In this document: positions 28,047 through 38,916 of the stretch, piece after piece
Layout of the letters: each line of letters opens with the position of its first letter
Position numbering within the stretch: the stretch's first letter is position 1
NCBI GenBank assembly: GCA_025358555.1
Contig: JANYJD010000039.1
Coordinates: 1 to 40,248, forward strand
Direction of reading: 5' to 3'
Source: Rhodoferax sp.
Lineage (GTDB): Bacteria > Pseudomonadota > Gammaproteobacteria > Burkholderiales > Burkholderiaceae_C
DNA length: 40,248 nt
Notes under the pieces: model-generated
Told to the model about the DNA's origin: nothing
The model's database searches: none
The model's input: the letters and a program-made list of their open reading frames with translations, nothing else
Translations under genes and position numbers: made by a program

Positions 28047-28448
28047 ATGAGCAAATATTTCGCCACGTATGCCGCCACCTTCATCGTAATGGTCGCACTC
28101 GACATGGTCTGGCTCGGCGTCGTCGCCAAGTCGTTTTACCAGGACGGCATTGGCCATCTGATGGCCGAGAAACCCGTGGTCTCTGTCGCAGTCGCGTTCT
28201 ATGTCATGTATGCCGTCGGCCTCGTCTTCTTCGCCGTTGTCGCCAATGAAGCCTCCGCCGGGTACGGCAAAACCGTGCTGTACGGCGCGCTGTTTGGCTT
28301 TTTTACCTACGCCACGTACGATTTGACGAACCTGGCCACGCTTAAAAACTGGCCCGTTGGCCTGGCGCTGCTGGACATGGCTTGGGGCACGGTGGTGAGC
28401 GCCATCGCGGCGGTGGCTGGCAAGGCGGCGCTGGACCGGTTTGCCTGA
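28047..28448 (+). CDS. DUF2177 family membrane protein
   Basis: YAATFIVMVALDMVWLGVVAKSFYQDGIGHLM...ALFGFFTYATYDLTNLATLKNWPVGLALLDMAWGTVVSA. Confidence 0.93.
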   Translation: MSKYFATYAATFIVMVALDMVWLGVVAKSFYQDGIGHLMAEKPVVSVAVAFYVMYAVGLVFFAVVANEASAGYGKTVLYGALFGFFTYATYDLTNLATLKNWPVGLALLDMAWGTVVSAIAAVAGKAALDRFA

Positions 28449-28491
28449 ACTGGCAAGCTGTTGAACCTCGCAAAGCAGTCAAGTCTGCCCC

Positions 28492-29511
28492 ATGGACCCC
28501 GGTGACCTGGTCATAGCGCGGCCCGAGGGCCTCTATTGCCCGCCCGGCGACTTTTACATTGACCCCTGGCGCGCGGTTGACCGCGCCGTCATCACCCACG
28601 GCCACAGCGACCATGCACGTCCTGGCAACGGCCACTACTTGACCGCAGCGCCAGGCGCACCCATTTTGCGCAAGCGGCTGGGGGCCGACATCACGCTGGA
28701 CACCCTGGCTTATGGCCAGGCCATCAACCACCACGGCGTCACCGTCAGCCTGCACCCTGCGGGCCACGTGCTGGGTTCGGCGCAGGTGCGGCTTGAATAC
28801 CAGGGCCAGGTGTGGGTTGCGTCGGGCGACTACAAGCTGGAAGACGACGGCACGTGCGCACCGTTTGAGCCGGTGCCCTGCCATACCTTTATCACTGAAT
28901 CAACCTTCGGCCTGCCGATATACCGCTGGACGCCGCAACCAGAATTGTTTGCCGACATCAACGCATGGTGGCAAAGCAATGCCGCCAACCAGCGCACCAC
29001 CGTGCTGTTTTGCTACGCGCTGGGCAAGGCGCAGCGCCTGCTGTCGGGGCTCGACCCCTCCATTGGGCCAATCTTTGTGCACGGTGCCATGGCCCCGCTC
29101 AACCAGATATACCGCGAGGCCGGTGTGCCCCTGCCGCCCACCTGCACAATGGCCGAAATGTCTGACGCTGCGCAACTGCGCCGCAGCATGGTGTTGGCAC
29201 CGCCCTCGGCCCAGGGCACACCCTGGATGAAGCGCTTTGGCGACTATGCCGATGGCTTTGCCAGCGGCTGGATGCATTTGCGCGGCACGCGGCGCAGGCG
29301 TGGCGTGGATCGGGGCTTTGTCATGTCAGACCACGCCGACTGGCCTGGCCTGCAACAGGCGATTGCCGCCACGGGAGCTGAGCGTGTGTTTGTGACGCAT
29401 GGGCAGGTGGATGTGATGGTGCGCTGGCTCAGCGAGCAAGGCCTGCAGGCGCAGGGGTTTGTCACGGAGTACGGCGATGAAGAGGCCGGTGTGGAAGGGG
29501 TGTCCGCATGA
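28492..29511 (+). CDS. Ligase-associated DNA exonuclease (metallo-beta-lactamase fold)
   Basis: DPWRAVDRAVITHGHSDHARPGNGHYL...HPAGHVLGSAQVRLEYQGQVWVASGDYKLEDDGTCAPFEPV...DHADWPGLQQAI; adjacent to DNA ligase. Confidence 0.95.
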   Translation: MDPGDLVIARPEGLYCPPGDFYIDPWRAVDRAVITHGHSDHARPGNGHYLTAAPGAPILRKRLGADITLDTLAYGQAINHHGVTVSLHPAGHVLGSAQVRLEYQGQVWVASGDYKLEDDGTCAPFEPVPCHTFITESTFGLPIYRWTPQPELFADINAWWQSNAANQRTTVLFCYALGKAQRLLSGLDPSIGPIFVHGAMAPLNQIYREAGVPLPPTCTMAEMSDAAQLRRSMVLAPPSAQGTPWMKRFGDYADGFASGWMHLRGTRRRRGVDRGFVMSDHADWPGLQQAIAATGAERVFVTHGQVDVMVRWLSEQGLQAQGFVTEYGDEEAGVEGVSA

Positions 29512-31178
29512 AAGCCTTTGCCGACCTGTACACGCGGCTGGACGCCACCACCAGCAGCAACAGCAAACTGGCGGCTATGCAATCCTACTTTGGCAGCGCC
29601 CCAGCGGCGGATGCCGCCTGGGCGGTGTATTTTCTGGCGGGCGGCCGACCCCGGCGCGTCGTGCCGACCAAGCTGTTGCGTGAACTGGCCATTCAAAGCA
29701 GTGGCCTGTCAGACTGGCTGTTTGAAGAAAGCTACCAGGCCGTGGGCGACCTGGCAGAGACCATCACGCTTCTGCTGCCGCTGTCAGAGCACACATCTAC
29801 AGATGGCCTGGCTAACTGGGTGCAAGACCGTCTTTTGCCCCTGCGCAGCGTGCCACCCGATCAACTGGTGCCAACCCTGCTCCCGCTACTGCTGCAGCTT
29901 GACCGCGCCAGCCAGTTGGTGTTCATCAAGCTGATCACCGGCAGTTTTCGCGTGGGCGTGTCGCGGCTGCTGGTCACGCGCGCGCTGGCGGCCTTAAGCG
30001 GCATTGACGCCAAGCGCATTGCACAGCGCTTGGTGGGCTACACCGACATCTCCGCGCGGCCCACGGCTGCTCTGTTTGAGCGGCTGGTTGCCGTGGCGGG
30101 CGATGACGTGCAGGACGCGAGGGACCCCGGCCAGCCGTATCCGTTTTTCCTCGCGCATGCGCTGCAAACCGACGGCTCGACATTTGATGTGCAACTTGGC
30201 GCTCCGGCTGACTGGCAGGTGGAATGGAAGTGGGACGGCATCCGCGCGCAACTGGTCAAGCGCGAAGGGCAGATCTGGATTTGGTCGCGTGGTGAAGAGC
30301 TGGTGACTGATCGTTTTCCAGAACTTGCCGCACTGGCCGCCCTTGTGCCCGACGGCACCGTGCTGGATGGTGAAATCGTCGTGTGGAAAGACGCGCAGGT
30401 GCAACCATTCGCCCTGCTGCAGCAGCGCATTGGCCGCAAGACGCTGGGCGCCAAGCTGCTGGCCCAAGTGCCTGTGGCAATGCTGGGGTACGACCTGCTG
30501 GAGTGGCAGGGAGCGGACTTTCGCCAGCAGCTACAGTCGGCGCGGCGCCAGCAGCTTGAAGCGGTGGTGGCGCTCTGCGGCCAGCCGCAGCTACGCCTGT
30601 CAGCGTTGCTCCAAGGCGATGCTTGGGCGGATTTTGCACGCCAGCGCGACCGGGCGCGCAGCTTGGGTGTGGAAGGCCTCATGCTCAAACACAAGACCGC
30701 CCAGTACGGCGTTGGCCGCACCAAAGATGTGGGCGTGTGGTGGAAGTGGAAGATTGACACGTACACGGTAGACGCCGTGCTGATCTACGCGCAGGCCGGG
30801 CATGGCCGGCGCGCCAGCCTGTATACCGACTTCACCTTTGCCGTGTGGGACTCGCCCGACGGGGTGGCTGATCGAAAGCTGGTGCCGTTCGCCAAAGCAT
30901 ACTCGGGCCTCACCGACTCTGAAATGCGCCAGGTAGACGCGATCATCCGCAAGACCACAGTCGAGAAATTTGGGCCGGTGCGCAGCGTCACGCCCACGCA
31001 GGTGTTTGAGCTGGGCTTTGAAGGCATCGCCCTGAGCGCGCGCCACAAAAGTGGCATTGCGGTGCGCTTTGCGCGCATGCTGCGCTGGCGCCAGGACAAG
31101 CCGCTGGCTGAGGCTGACACGCTGGACGCTCTGCGCTCGCTGCTGCCACTATCAAGCGTCGGGGGAGTTGTCAATTGA
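29508..31178 (+). CDS. ATP-dependent DNA ligase
   Basis: Adenylation motif [53 protein letters not shown]. Confidence 0.96.
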   Translation: MKAFADLYTRLDATTSSNSKLAAMQSYFGSAPAADAAWAVYFLAGGRPRRVVPTKLLRELAIQSSGLSDWLFEESYQAVGDLAETITLLLPLSEHTSTDGLANWVQDRLLPLRSVPPDQLVPTLLPLLLQLDRASQLVFIKLITGSFRVGVSRLLVTRALAALSGIDAKRIAQRLVGYTDISARPTAALFERLVAVAGDDVQDARDPGQPYPFFLAHALQTDGSTFDVQLGAPADWQVEWKWDGIRAQLVKREGQIWIWSRGEELVTDRFPELAALAALVPDGTVLDGEIVVWKDAQVQPFALLQQRIGRKTLGAKLLAQVPVAMLGYDLLEWQGADFRQQLQSARRQQLEAVVALCGQPQLRLSALLQGDAWADFARQRDRARSLGVEGLMLKHKTAQYGVGRTKDVGVWWKWKIDTYTVDAVLIYAQAGHGRRASLYTDFTFAVWDSPDGVADRKLVPFAKAYSGLTDSEMRQVDAIIRKTTVEKFGPVRSVTPTQVFELGFEGIALSARHKSGIAVRFARMLRWRQDKPLAEADTLDALRSLLPLSSVGGVVN

Positions 31179-33814
31179 CGTTGGCCGATGGGTGGTTCAA
31201 GCAGCACGGCTGGAAGGCATTTCCTTTCCAGCGTGAAGTCTGGCAGGCGGTGGCGCAAGGAAAGTCAGGCCTGCTGCATGCGACCACGGGGTCGGGCAAG
31301 ACGTATGCGGTGTGGCTTGCAGCGTTGAACTGCTTCGCTGTGCCAGCAAAAAAATCACCGGCTGTGCCGTCGAAAGTGCTCGCGCCTGAAACGGTTTCGC
31401 GGTCGAAAAAACGTGCACCGCCCGCGCCAGCGCTCACGGTGCTGTGGATCACGCCGATGCGCGCACTGGCAGCCGACACCGAACGCGCCCTCAAGGCGCC
31501 GCTGCAAGAAATGAACCTGTCTTGGAGCGTGGGCGTGCGCAGCGGCGACACCACCAGCGCCGAGCGCGCACGCCAGGCCCGGCGCCTGCCTACCACGCTG
31601 ATCACCACGCCCGAGAGCTTGACCTTGCTGCTCAGCCAGCCGGAGGCCCGCACCATGTTTGACGGCCTGCGCATGGTCGTGGTGGACGAATGGCATGAGC
31701 TGATGGGCAGCAAGCGCGGTGTGCAGTTGCAACTTGCGCTGGCCCGGCTGCGGCAGTGGCAGCCTGCCCTGATCACTTGGGGCCTGTCCGCCACGCTGGG
31801 CAACCTGCCTTATGCGCTGGAGGTGCTGGTGCCGCAAAGCGCAAATGAGCTGCCTGTCGCACAAGGTGTCGCGCAGAGCGGCCCGGTCTTGATCCAGGGC
31901 AAACAGGCCAAGGAGCTGAATGTGGACACCCTGCTGCCCAAGAGCCTTGACCGCTTCCCCTGGGCCGGCCACCTGGGGCTGCGCATGCTGCCGCAGGTGG
32001 TGGATCAAATTGAGCACAGCGTCACGTCGCTCATCTTCACCAATACCCGATCCCAGTCGGAGCTGTGGTTTCAGGCGCTGCTGGAGGCGCGGCCCGACTG
32101 GGCCGGCCTGATGGCACTGCACCATGGCTCGCTGGACCGCAAGGTGCGTGAGTGGGTGGAACTGGCGCTCAAAGAAGGGCGGCTCAAGTGCGTGGTGTGC
32201 ACGTCCAGTCTTGACCTGGGCGTCGATTTTTTGCCGGTGGAGCGCGTGCTTCAGGTCGGCTCGCCCAAAGGCGTGGCGCGCCTGATGCAGCGTGCCGGGC
32301 GCTCTGGCCATGCGCCGGGGCGGCCCTCGCGCCTGACGCTGGTGCCCACACACAGTCTGGAGTTGCTGGAGTTCATCGCCGCGCAGGACGCCGTCGCTGC
32401 GCGCGCCATTGAGCCGCGCCTGTCGCCGCACAAGCCGCTAGACGTGCTGGTGCAGCATCTCGTCACTGTAGCGCTGGGCGGCGGTTTCACGGCAGACGCC
32501 TTGCTGGAAGAGGTGAGAGCCACATTTGCGTACCGCGACTTGACAGATGCAGAGTGGCAGTGGGCGCTCGCATTTGTGCAGCATGGCGGCAACTCGCTCG
32601 GCGCTTACCCCGACTACCGTCGCGCCATCCCCAACGCGCAAGGGGTGTGGCACGTGCCCGACGCGCAACTGGCCCGGCGCCACCGTATGGGCATCGGCAC
32701 CATCGTGAGCGACGCAAGCATGGCGGTGAAGTTCTTCAGCCGGGGCGGTGGCGGCAAGTCGCTCGGCACGGTGGAAGAAAGCTTTATTGCCCGGCTCAAA
32801 CCCGGCGATCACCTGCTGTTTGGTGGTCGCCTGCTGGAACTGGTGCGCGTGCATGAAATGACCGCCTACGTGCGCCCTGGCACGGGCAAAAAACCGGCCG
32901 TGCCGCGCTGGAATGGCGCCCGCATGTCGCTGTCCAGCGAACTTGCAGAGGCCATGGTCATGCGCTTGAACGCTGCGGCAGCCGGGCAATTTGACGGGTC
33001 AGAGATGCGATTGCTCAAACCCCTGCTGGATGTTCAGATGCGCTGGTCTGCCTTGCCCACCACGCGCACCCTGCTGGCTGAAACGCTGCACTCGCGGGAA
33101 GGCTGGCACCTGTTCCTCTATCCGTTTGCGGGACGCACGGTGCATTTGGGCCTGGCCAGCCTGCTGGCGTGGCGCACGGCCCGCCACCGGCCCCATACGT
33201 TTTCCATCGCGGCCAACGACTATGGGTTTGAAATGCTGTCGGCCGTTGAAATCAACTGGGCGCAAGCATTTGGCCCTGAGATATTCAGCACCCAGGATCT
33301 GCTGCCAGACGTCATCGCCAGCCTGAACGCCAGCGAGCTGGCGCAGCGCCGCTTCAGGGAAATCGCGCGCATCGCGGGTCTGGTGTTCAACGGCTTTCCG
33401 GGTGCGTCCAAAAGCGCCAAGCAGTTGCAGGCCTCGTCCAGCTTGTTCTTCGAAGTGTTTCGCAAGCATGACGCAGGCAACCTGCTGTTGACCCAGTCCC
33501 AACAGGAGGTGCTGCGCGACGAACTGGATGTGCAACGGCTTGGCACTACGCTGGACCAGCTTCAAACCAAAACCCTGCAATGGCAAGCCATTGAGCGCGC
33601 TACGCCGTTTGCCTTTGCGCTGGTGGTGGAGCGCCTGCGTGAAAGCGTCACCTCAGAAAAATTGGGAGACCGCATTGCACGCATGGTGGCGGATCTGGAG
33701 AAGGCGGCGAATGCGCCCGGTGCGCCCGCGCCGTCAAATTTTCAAGGCCAGCGCCCGTACAGGCGAACCCGCTTTCGCCCGGTGGTTAAACCTCCAGCAA
33801 ATCACGCAGCATGA
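31175..33814 (+). CDS. Ligase-associated Lhr-core DEXH helicase
   Basis: [89 protein letters not shown] start. Confidence 0.95.
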   Translation: MTLADGWFKQHGWKAFPFQREVWQAVAQGKSGLLHATTGSGKTYAVWLAALNCFAVPAKKSPAVPSKVLAPETVSRSKKRAPPAPALTVLWITPMRALAADTERALKAPLQEMNLSWSVGVRSGDTTSAERARQARRLPTTLITTPESLTLLLSQPEARTMFDGLRMVVVDEWHELMGSKRGVQLQLALARLRQWQPALITWGLSATLGNLPYALEVLVPQSANELPVAQGVAQSGPVLIQGKQAKELNVDTLLPKSLDRFPWAGHLGLRMLPQVVDQIEHSVTSLIFTNTRSQSELWFQALLEARPDWAGLMALHHGSLDRKVREWVELALKEGRLKCVVCTSSLDLGVDFLPVERVLQVGSPKGVARLMQRAGRSGHAPGRPSRLTLVPTHSLELLEFIAAQDAVAARAIEPRLSPHKPLDVLVQHLVTVALGGGFTADALLEEVRATFAYRDLTDAEWQWALAFVQHGGNSLGAYPDYRRAIPNAQGVWHVPDAQLARRHRMGIGTIVSDASMAVKFFSRGGGGKSLGTVEESFIARLKPGDHLLFGGRLLELVRVHEMTAYVRPGTGKKPAVPRWNGARMSLSSELAEAMVMRLNAAAAGQFDGSEMRLLKPLLDVQMRWSALPTTRTLLAETLHSREGWHLFLYPFAGRTVHLGLASLLAWRTARHRPHTFSIAANDYGFEMLSAVEINWAQAFGPEIFSTQDLLPDVIASLNASELAQRRFREIARIAGLVFNGFPGASKSAKQLQASSSLFFEVFRKHDAGNLLLTQSQQEVLRDELDVQRLGTTLDQLQTKTLQWQAIERATPFAFALVVERLRESVTSEKLGDRIARMVADLEKAANAPGAPAPSNFQGQRPYRRTRFRPVVKPPANHAA

Positions 33815-34488
33815 AGCAGGACATCGCGCTAAAAATTTCCGGCTGCGAGGTGTTGCTCCTCGCAGACAAGGCGCTCTACTGGCCGCAGCATCAAATGCTT
33901 TGCATTGCAGACGCGCACTTTGGCAAGGCTGCCGCCTACCGCGCGATGGGGCAGCCCGTGCCGCATGGCACCACTGCGGCCAATTTGCAGCGGCTGGACG
34001 TGCTGCTGGCGCGCTATGCCGTGCGCGAGCTGGTCTTTCTGGGCGACTTTCTGCACGCGCCCAAGTCCCATGCGGCAGCCACTTTGGAAGCTTTGCATGC
34101 GTGGCGGGGGCGTCACGCAGACCTCGTGTGCAAGCTGGTACGTGGCAACCATGACCTGCGCGCTGGCGACCCACCGGCCACGCTCGCGCTGGATGTCGTG
34201 AACGAACCTTATGTGACCGGCCGGTTGGCGCTGCGGCACACGCCGGATTTCCGCGTCACCGCCGATGCCATACGCCTGAACGCGCATCACGTAATTGCGG
34301 GCCACATCCACCCCGTGTTCCAGCTTCAGGGCATGGGCCGCCAGCGTCTGCGACTGCCTTGTTTTTACGTCACAGACGACATGACGGTGTTGCCCTCGTT
34401 TGGGGAATTCACGGGCGGCCACGCCGTAAACCTCACGCCATCGAGCCGAGTTTTTGTGACGGACGGCACGGGCGTGTGGCCGGTATGA
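33811..34488 (+). CDS. pdeM: Ligase-associated endonuclease PdeM (calcineurin-like phosphoesterase)
   Basis: [21 protein letters not shown]...[13 protein letters not shown]...[12 protein letters not shown]...[14 protein letters not shown]. Confidence 0.95.
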   Translation: MKQDIALKISGCEVLLLADKALYWPQHQMLCIADAHFGKAAAYRAMGQPVPHGTTAANLQRLDVLLARYAVRELVFLGDFLHAPKSHAAATLEALHAWRGRHADLVCKLVRGNHDLRAGDPPATLALDVVNEPYVTGRLALRHTPDFRVTADAIRLNAHHVIAGHIHPVFQLQGMGRQRLRLPCFYVTDDMTVLPSFGEFTGGHAVNLTPSSRVFVTDGTGVWPV

Positions 34489-34540
34489 ATATCCCCTTGG
34501 GTGCCAGGCTCCCGGTGCCCTCTGGCCGCTGCTCCCTCTT

Positions 34541-34583
34541 TCTCCCTCTCCCTTTCAAGGCAGAGGGCTGGGTTGAGGGCAGA
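34541..34583. repeat. Imperfect palindromic intergenic repeat / possible terminator
   Basis: ccctctccctttcaaggcagagggctgggttgaggg between convergent-free genes; G-rich arm complementary to C-rich arm. Confidence 0.45.
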
Positions 34584-34627
34584 TCGCATGCAAACTGGTC
34601 GTCAAGTTTCACCAATCAAAACGCGAG

Positions 34628-36019
34628 TTGAAAGTGCCCAATCCACGATTCCCCCGCTGGCTGTCCGCCAGCCTGCTTGTATGCGCGATCTTCCTGGGCG
34701 GCTGCAGCAGCCTGCCCACCATCGTGCCGGACTTGGCACGCCGCCCCGGGTCTGCCGTGCAACTGCAGGGCGCGCGTGGCCCGTTGACGGCGGCGCAGAG
34801 CAAGGCGGTGCTGGATCGGCTGCGCAGCCGTGGCACACCTACAGACATTTTCGAGCGCCACCTTGCGCTGGAGGAAGAAATTGTCGGCAGCCTCTTGACC
34901 ACCGGCAACCAGGCAGTGCTTCTGCAAGACGGCCCGGCCACCTACAAGGCGATGTTTGCGGCGATTGCGTCGGCGCAGGACCACATCAACATGGAGACCT
35001 ACATTCTGGAAGACGATGAAATAGGACGACAGTTTGCCCAGGCGTTGATGGACAAGCAGCGCCAGGGCGTGCAGGTCAACATCATCCGCGACAGTGTGGG
35101 CACCTTTGGCACACCAGCGGCATTCTTCCAGGAACTGGCTGCCACCGGCATCAAGCTGCTGGAGTTCAACCCGATCAACCCTCTGCAGTCGCGCAAGGAG
35201 TGGTCACTGAACCAGCGCGACCACCGCAAGCTGCTCATTACGGACGGCCACACGGCCTTTCTGGGTGGCATCAACATCAGCAGCGTTTACTCTGGCGGCT
35301 CGTTTGGCAAGTCGCGCTCGGCTGACCAACTGGCCTGGCGCGACACCGATCTGCAGCTGCGTGGCCCAGTGGTGGCCGATTTTCAAAAGCTTTTCATCGC
35401 CACTTGGGAGAAGCAGAAAGGCGAGCCACTGGCCGTAAAAAATTACTTCCCAACACTTGACGTGGCAGGCACGCACGTCGTGCGCGCGATAGGCAGCTCG
35501 CCTGATGAGCCCTTCAGCCTGATTTACGCCACGCTGCTGTCAGCCATCAACAGCGCCGAGACCAGTGTGCGCCTGACCAACGCCTATTTCGCGCCCGATC
35601 CGCAGTTGCTCACCGCACTCAAGTCCGCTGCCCAGCGCGGTGTCGACGTAACGCTGATCCTGCCCAGCCAGACCGACTCGTGGCTGATCTTCCACGCGGG
35701 GCGAAATTACTATGATCAGTTGCTGCGCGCCGGCGTCAAAATATTCCAGCGGCGCGGGGTGATCCTGCATTCCAAAACAGCATTGATCGACGGCGTGTGG
35801 GCCACCGTGGGCTCTACCAATCTGGACTGGCGCAGCTTTCTGCACAACCAGGAGTTGAATGCCGTGGTGCTGGGGCCCGAGTTTGGCAAGCAAGTGCAGG
35901 CCATGTTTGACAAAGACTTGGCGTTGTCTGATCCGGTGACCCTGGAGCAGTGGCAGCGCCGGGGGCTTGATTTGCGAATCAAGGAAGGGTTTGCGCGGGC
36001 TTGGGAGTATTGGCTTTGA
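34628..36019 (+). CDS. Phospholipase D family / cardiolipin synthase-like protein
   Basis: Two HKD motifs: QRDHRKLLITDGHTAFLGGIN and ILHSKTALIDGVWATVGSTNLDWRSF; lipobox LGGCSS. Possible GTG/TTG start near 34628. Confidence 0.93.
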   Translation: MKVPNPRFPRWLSASLLVCAIFLGGCSSLPTIVPDLARRPGSAVQLQGARGPLTAAQSKAVLDRLRSRGTPTDIFERHLALEEEIVGSLLTTGNQAVLLQDGPATYKAMFAAIASAQDHINMETYILEDDEIGRQFAQALMDKQRQGVQVNIIRDSVGTFGTPAAFFQELAATGIKLLEFNPINPLQSRKEWSLNQRDHRKLLITDGHTAFLGGINISSVYSGGSFGKSRSADQLAWRDTDLQLRGPVVADFQKLFIATWEKQKGEPLAVKNYFPTLDVAGTHVVRAIGSSPDEPFSLIYATLLSAINSAETSVRLTNAYFAPDPQLLTALKSAAQRGVDVTLILPSQTDSWLIFHAGRNYYDQLLRAGVKIFQRRGVILHSKTALIDGVWATVGSTNLDWRSFLHNQELNAVVLGPEFGKQVQAMFDKDLALSDPVTLEQWQRRGLDLRIKEGFARAWEYWL

Positions 36020-36028
36020 TTTTTGCTT

Positions 36029-36244
36029 CTAGTTCTCTCGGGTGCGATTGGCCTTGGAAAACATACTTGTTCGTGCTTGTCCTTGGCTTTGGATAGCACG
36101 CTCCAGAATCATCCGATCCAACTTATCCTTTTCTCGCGATGTCTGTTTCGTTTTGAAGAGGCCATCTAAAGTCAATGTTCGAACTGGAATGCCGTCCAAA
36201 TCAATGGTTACCACATAGGGCAACAGGGATTCACAAACGAACAA
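36029..36244 (-). pseudogene. C-terminal fragment of a nucleotidyltransferase-like hypothetical protein
   Basis: DGIPVRTLTLDGLFKTKQTSREKDKLDRMILERAI; N-terminal side abuts an IS remnant. Confidence 0.55.
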
Positions 36245-36417
36245 GGCGTGTAGCCACGCTGTTGCCGAATCCCGATAGGTGCCAACGATTGGTCAGCGCA
36301 CTGCTGGCCGAACAAGACGAGAAGTGGATGACCGCAAAAATCTACCTGACCATCAAACCCACTGATTCGGCGAATTTACGCAACACCTCAGAATCAAAAT
36401 CGAAATTTACAGAATAG
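36238..36417 (+). mobile_element. IS256-family transposase C-terminal remnant
   Basis: RRVATLLPNPDRCQRLVSALLAEQDEKWMTAKIYLTIKPTDSA resembles the IS256 (mutator) C-terminus. Confidence 0.6.
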
Positions 36418-36770
36418 ATGTTGCTTTATCCGCCTGCGAATCTCCGACTGGATGCTGGGGTGACGCTTTCTGGTGGCGGGAGAGACAAAGGCGGGTGGAG
36501 TTATACGACACAAATAGTCGGGCGCCCGAGACAGAATTCAGCTATCACTACTTTTTTGCGACAGTTCGCAACTATCGGGTCAACGACAAAGAAATGGATG
36601 AGGCAATCGCGAAATGGCAGAGTGGTGGGTTTGGCGAGCAAGACAGGCAAATGCTTCAGGCAATCCAGAGGGAAATGAATACGTCTGACCTGATCAGTCT
36701 TAAGCTGGTTCTGCTTCCAATTGACGGAGCGGCCATGCGGGCACGCCGGGTTTTGCCACAGCTTGGCGGA
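36418..36770 (+). pseudogene. Rieske-type aromatic oxygenase (vanillate O-demethylase VanA-like), C-terminal fragment with -1 frameshift
   Basis: PPANLRLDAGVTLSGGGRDKGG in frame 1, then ELYDTNSRAPETEFSYHYFFATVRNYRVNDKEMDEAIAKWQSGGFGEQDRQMLQAIQREMNTSDLISLKLVLLPIDGAAMRARRVLPQL in another frame. Confidence 0.72.
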
Positions 36771-37030
36771 AGAACAAAAGGCTTCACTTGGGAAACCGGT
36801 GAAGGTTGTGCCTCTGGAAACGACAACAGCCCTGCGCCAAGCAATTCCTGGTGGTATGCGGCGTTGAGTCGGACCGCACCGCACACGCAACTGGTTCAAG
36901 TGATTGATCTCATTACCTAACCGATAATAGTGACAACTTCAGACCTCCCCGCCTTGGCAGAGCTTTGTGGGACTGTTTTAAGCGCTCATCTAACTACCGC
37001 CAAATCGGGACGGTTTATCAGGGTTGATTC

Positions 37031-37735
37031 ATGCATATGTCCGAAGCAAAAGAAATTGTTGCCGTCGCTAACCGGATTCTTTTCCATAATGCCGTTCTCG
37101 ATGCTTTTGGGCATGTGAGCATGCGCAACCCGGTCAATCCACAAAAATTTTTTCTGGCAAGAAACATGGCGCCGGCGCAAGTTACGGTGGCAGACATACT
37201 GGAGTTCAATCTTGATGGTGTGCTCCTCACTGAAAGCTCCGACAAAATCTACCTTGAGCGATTCATTCACGCGGCAATTTACGCGGCTAGACCTGATGTC
37301 AACAGCGTTGTCCATAGCCATTCTGCGACCGTTGTTCCCTTCACTATCGTGCCAAGCGTCCGGCTTCGTCCTGTATGTCACATGAGCGGATTTCTTCGTG
37401 GACTGGTCCCTAACTTTGAAATACGTGAGCATGCTGGCCTAGGCAGCGACCTTCTGATTCGCGATATTCGGTTGGGACAATTGCTCTCTAAAACCCTCGG
37501 GGAAAATGCAGCGGTTTTGATGCGTGGCCATGGCTTCACGGCGTGCGGTGAGTCCATTCAGGAGGCTGTTTATCGGGCGATCTACACCCAAAACAATGCA
37601 CATGTTCAAGCGGTTGCCATGGCTTTGGGGGAGATCGTGTATCTGACAGACGAAGAAGCCATTGCTGCAGATTTGGCCAATATGGGTCAGATCTCCAGGG
37701 CGTGGGATTTCTGGACGAGGCAAGTCGAAGTCTAG
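37031..37735 (+). CDS. Class II aldolase/adducin family protein
   Basis: ILFHNAVLDAFGHVSMRNP...FIHAAIYAARPDVNSVVHSHSATVVPFTI...AAVLMRGHGFTACGESIQEAVYRAIYTQNNAHVQ. Confidence 0.93.
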   Translation: MHMSEAKEIVAVANRILFHNAVLDAFGHVSMRNPVNPQKFFLARNMAPAQVTVADILEFNLDGVLLTESSDKIYLERFIHAAIYAARPDVNSVVHSHSATVVPFTIVPSVRLRPVCHMSGFLRGLVPNFEIREHAGLGSDLLIRDIRLGQLLSKTLGENAAVLMRGHGFTACGESIQEAVYRAIYTQNNAHVQAVAMALGEIVYLTDEEAIAADLANMGQISRAWDFWTRQVEV

Positions 37736-37770
37736 TAAGTCGTCGTCAATCACATACTTACCGCTATTCC

Positions 37771-37881
37771 ATGAACTTGCACAAGCCCGTCATGTTTGAG
37801 AACACGGCGTTTTATGACTCGCGTGAAGAGGGCAGATTGCCCGTGATCTTTGGCGCATCCCAGCGCATGTCCAACCATTGA
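37771..37881 (+). pseudogene. Short ORF, probable 5' stub of a truncated gene
   Basis: MNLHKPVMFENTAFYDSREEGRLPVIFGASQRMSNH*, followed by IS-like and palindromic sequence. Confidence 0.35.
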
Positions 37882-37907
37882 TCAACTGGCTTCTCTGCGT
37901 CAGCTGT

Positions 37908-37965
37908 CAGCGCCGACTGAATATTGACCCACCCTGCCGATCCAATATTTACCCAGGGCGACGCC
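37908..37965. mobile_element. Possible IS21-family end remnant
   Basis: tgtcagcgccgactgaatattgacccaccctgccgatccaatatttacccagg contains two imperfect '(A)ATATTnACCCA' repeats typical of IS21-like ends. Confidence 0.4.
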
Positions 37966-38070
37966 TAGCTGTGGCGCAGTCATCAGTCGCGTATGATCTG
38001 CCAAACTTTAGCAACCGTGTTGATAGCCACGTCCCAAAAGTCAGGATTCTCCATCCATACCTGAAGCAAT

Positions 38071-38092
38071 GCTTCGAGTCATGACTCGAAGC
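38071..38092. repeat. Perfect 22-bp palindrome
   Basis: GCTTCGAGTCATGACTCGAAGC is identical to its reverse complement. Confidence 0.9.
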
Positions 38093-38249
38093 AGGAGCCG
38101 TATGCGGTAATTCTGCGCGCACGGCTATGTGCAGCGCGCGCGGGGTAGTCCGCGCCCTTATCGCGACCTTATTGAACTGCTTCTGTCTGGCAGTTCTTTG
38201 ATGTTCAGCCTGGCAATTACTGCCGTTTTTATTTGAAGCGAGAGAGCAC

Positions 38250-38747
38250 ATGAAAGCTGTTGTGGTTCAACAATCAAGCGATCTCAAGACTGAGATGAAC
38301 TCAGAGAATACTGTTCTCGTTATCAACGACGACATCGGATTTTTCATCGCCGTAACTTCTCGGCTAATGGATCGGGCCTTAAATGGAAGGCTTAAAAAAT
38401 ATGGGGTTTCGTTTGGCCAATGGCCATTCCTTATGATGTTGTGGGCTGAAGAAGGCCTAACTCAAAGAGAGCTCAGCCGGCGCGTGTCGAATGAAGAGGC
38501 AACGACAACGCGCACCTTGGACCGCATGGAAGCAGATGGGTTGATTCGGCGCAAGGCGAACATCACGGATCGGCGTCAACGGATTATTTATCTAACCAGT
38601 AAAGGTAGGTCTCTGCGAGACAAGCTTGTGCCAGAGGCACTCGCTGTAAGTGAGCTGACCACGGGTCAGCTCACTCTAAAGGAAGTTGCAGCCCTTCGAG
38701 CCGCTCTGAAGAAAATGGTTGGGACGCTGAAGGAACCCTTGCGTTAG
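38250..38747 (+). CDS. MarR-family transcriptional regulator
   Basis: KYGVSFGQWPFLMMLWAEEGLTQRELSRRVSNEEATTTRTLDRMEADGLIRRKANITDRRQRIIYLTSKGRSL. Confidence 0.94.
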   Translation: MKAVVVQQSSDLKTEMNSENTVLVINDDIGFFIAVTSRLMDRALNGRLKKYGVSFGQWPFLMMLWAEEGLTQRELSRRVSNEEATTTRTLDRMEADGLIRRKANITDRRQRIIYLTSKGRSLRDKLVPEALAVSELTTGQLTLKEVAALRAALKKMVGTLKEPLR

Positions 38748-38916
38748 GGAATCGTCCTTGTCGACAACCAAAGAGTTTCAAAAGCGGGATTGCCGTGATG
38801 GCATCACTGGTGGGCGTGGACCCTGACTTGCAAAGGCGCACTGAACATCACGCACCACGAAAGCACGTAGCGCGCTCATGCCTAGTCTATTTAGCCCGAC
38901 AGTTTGTGCCTCGGTG

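Noticed and set aside
31355-32431. 358-aa minus-strand ORF
   Set aside because: Antisense to the Lhr-core helicase; low-complexity shadow translation.
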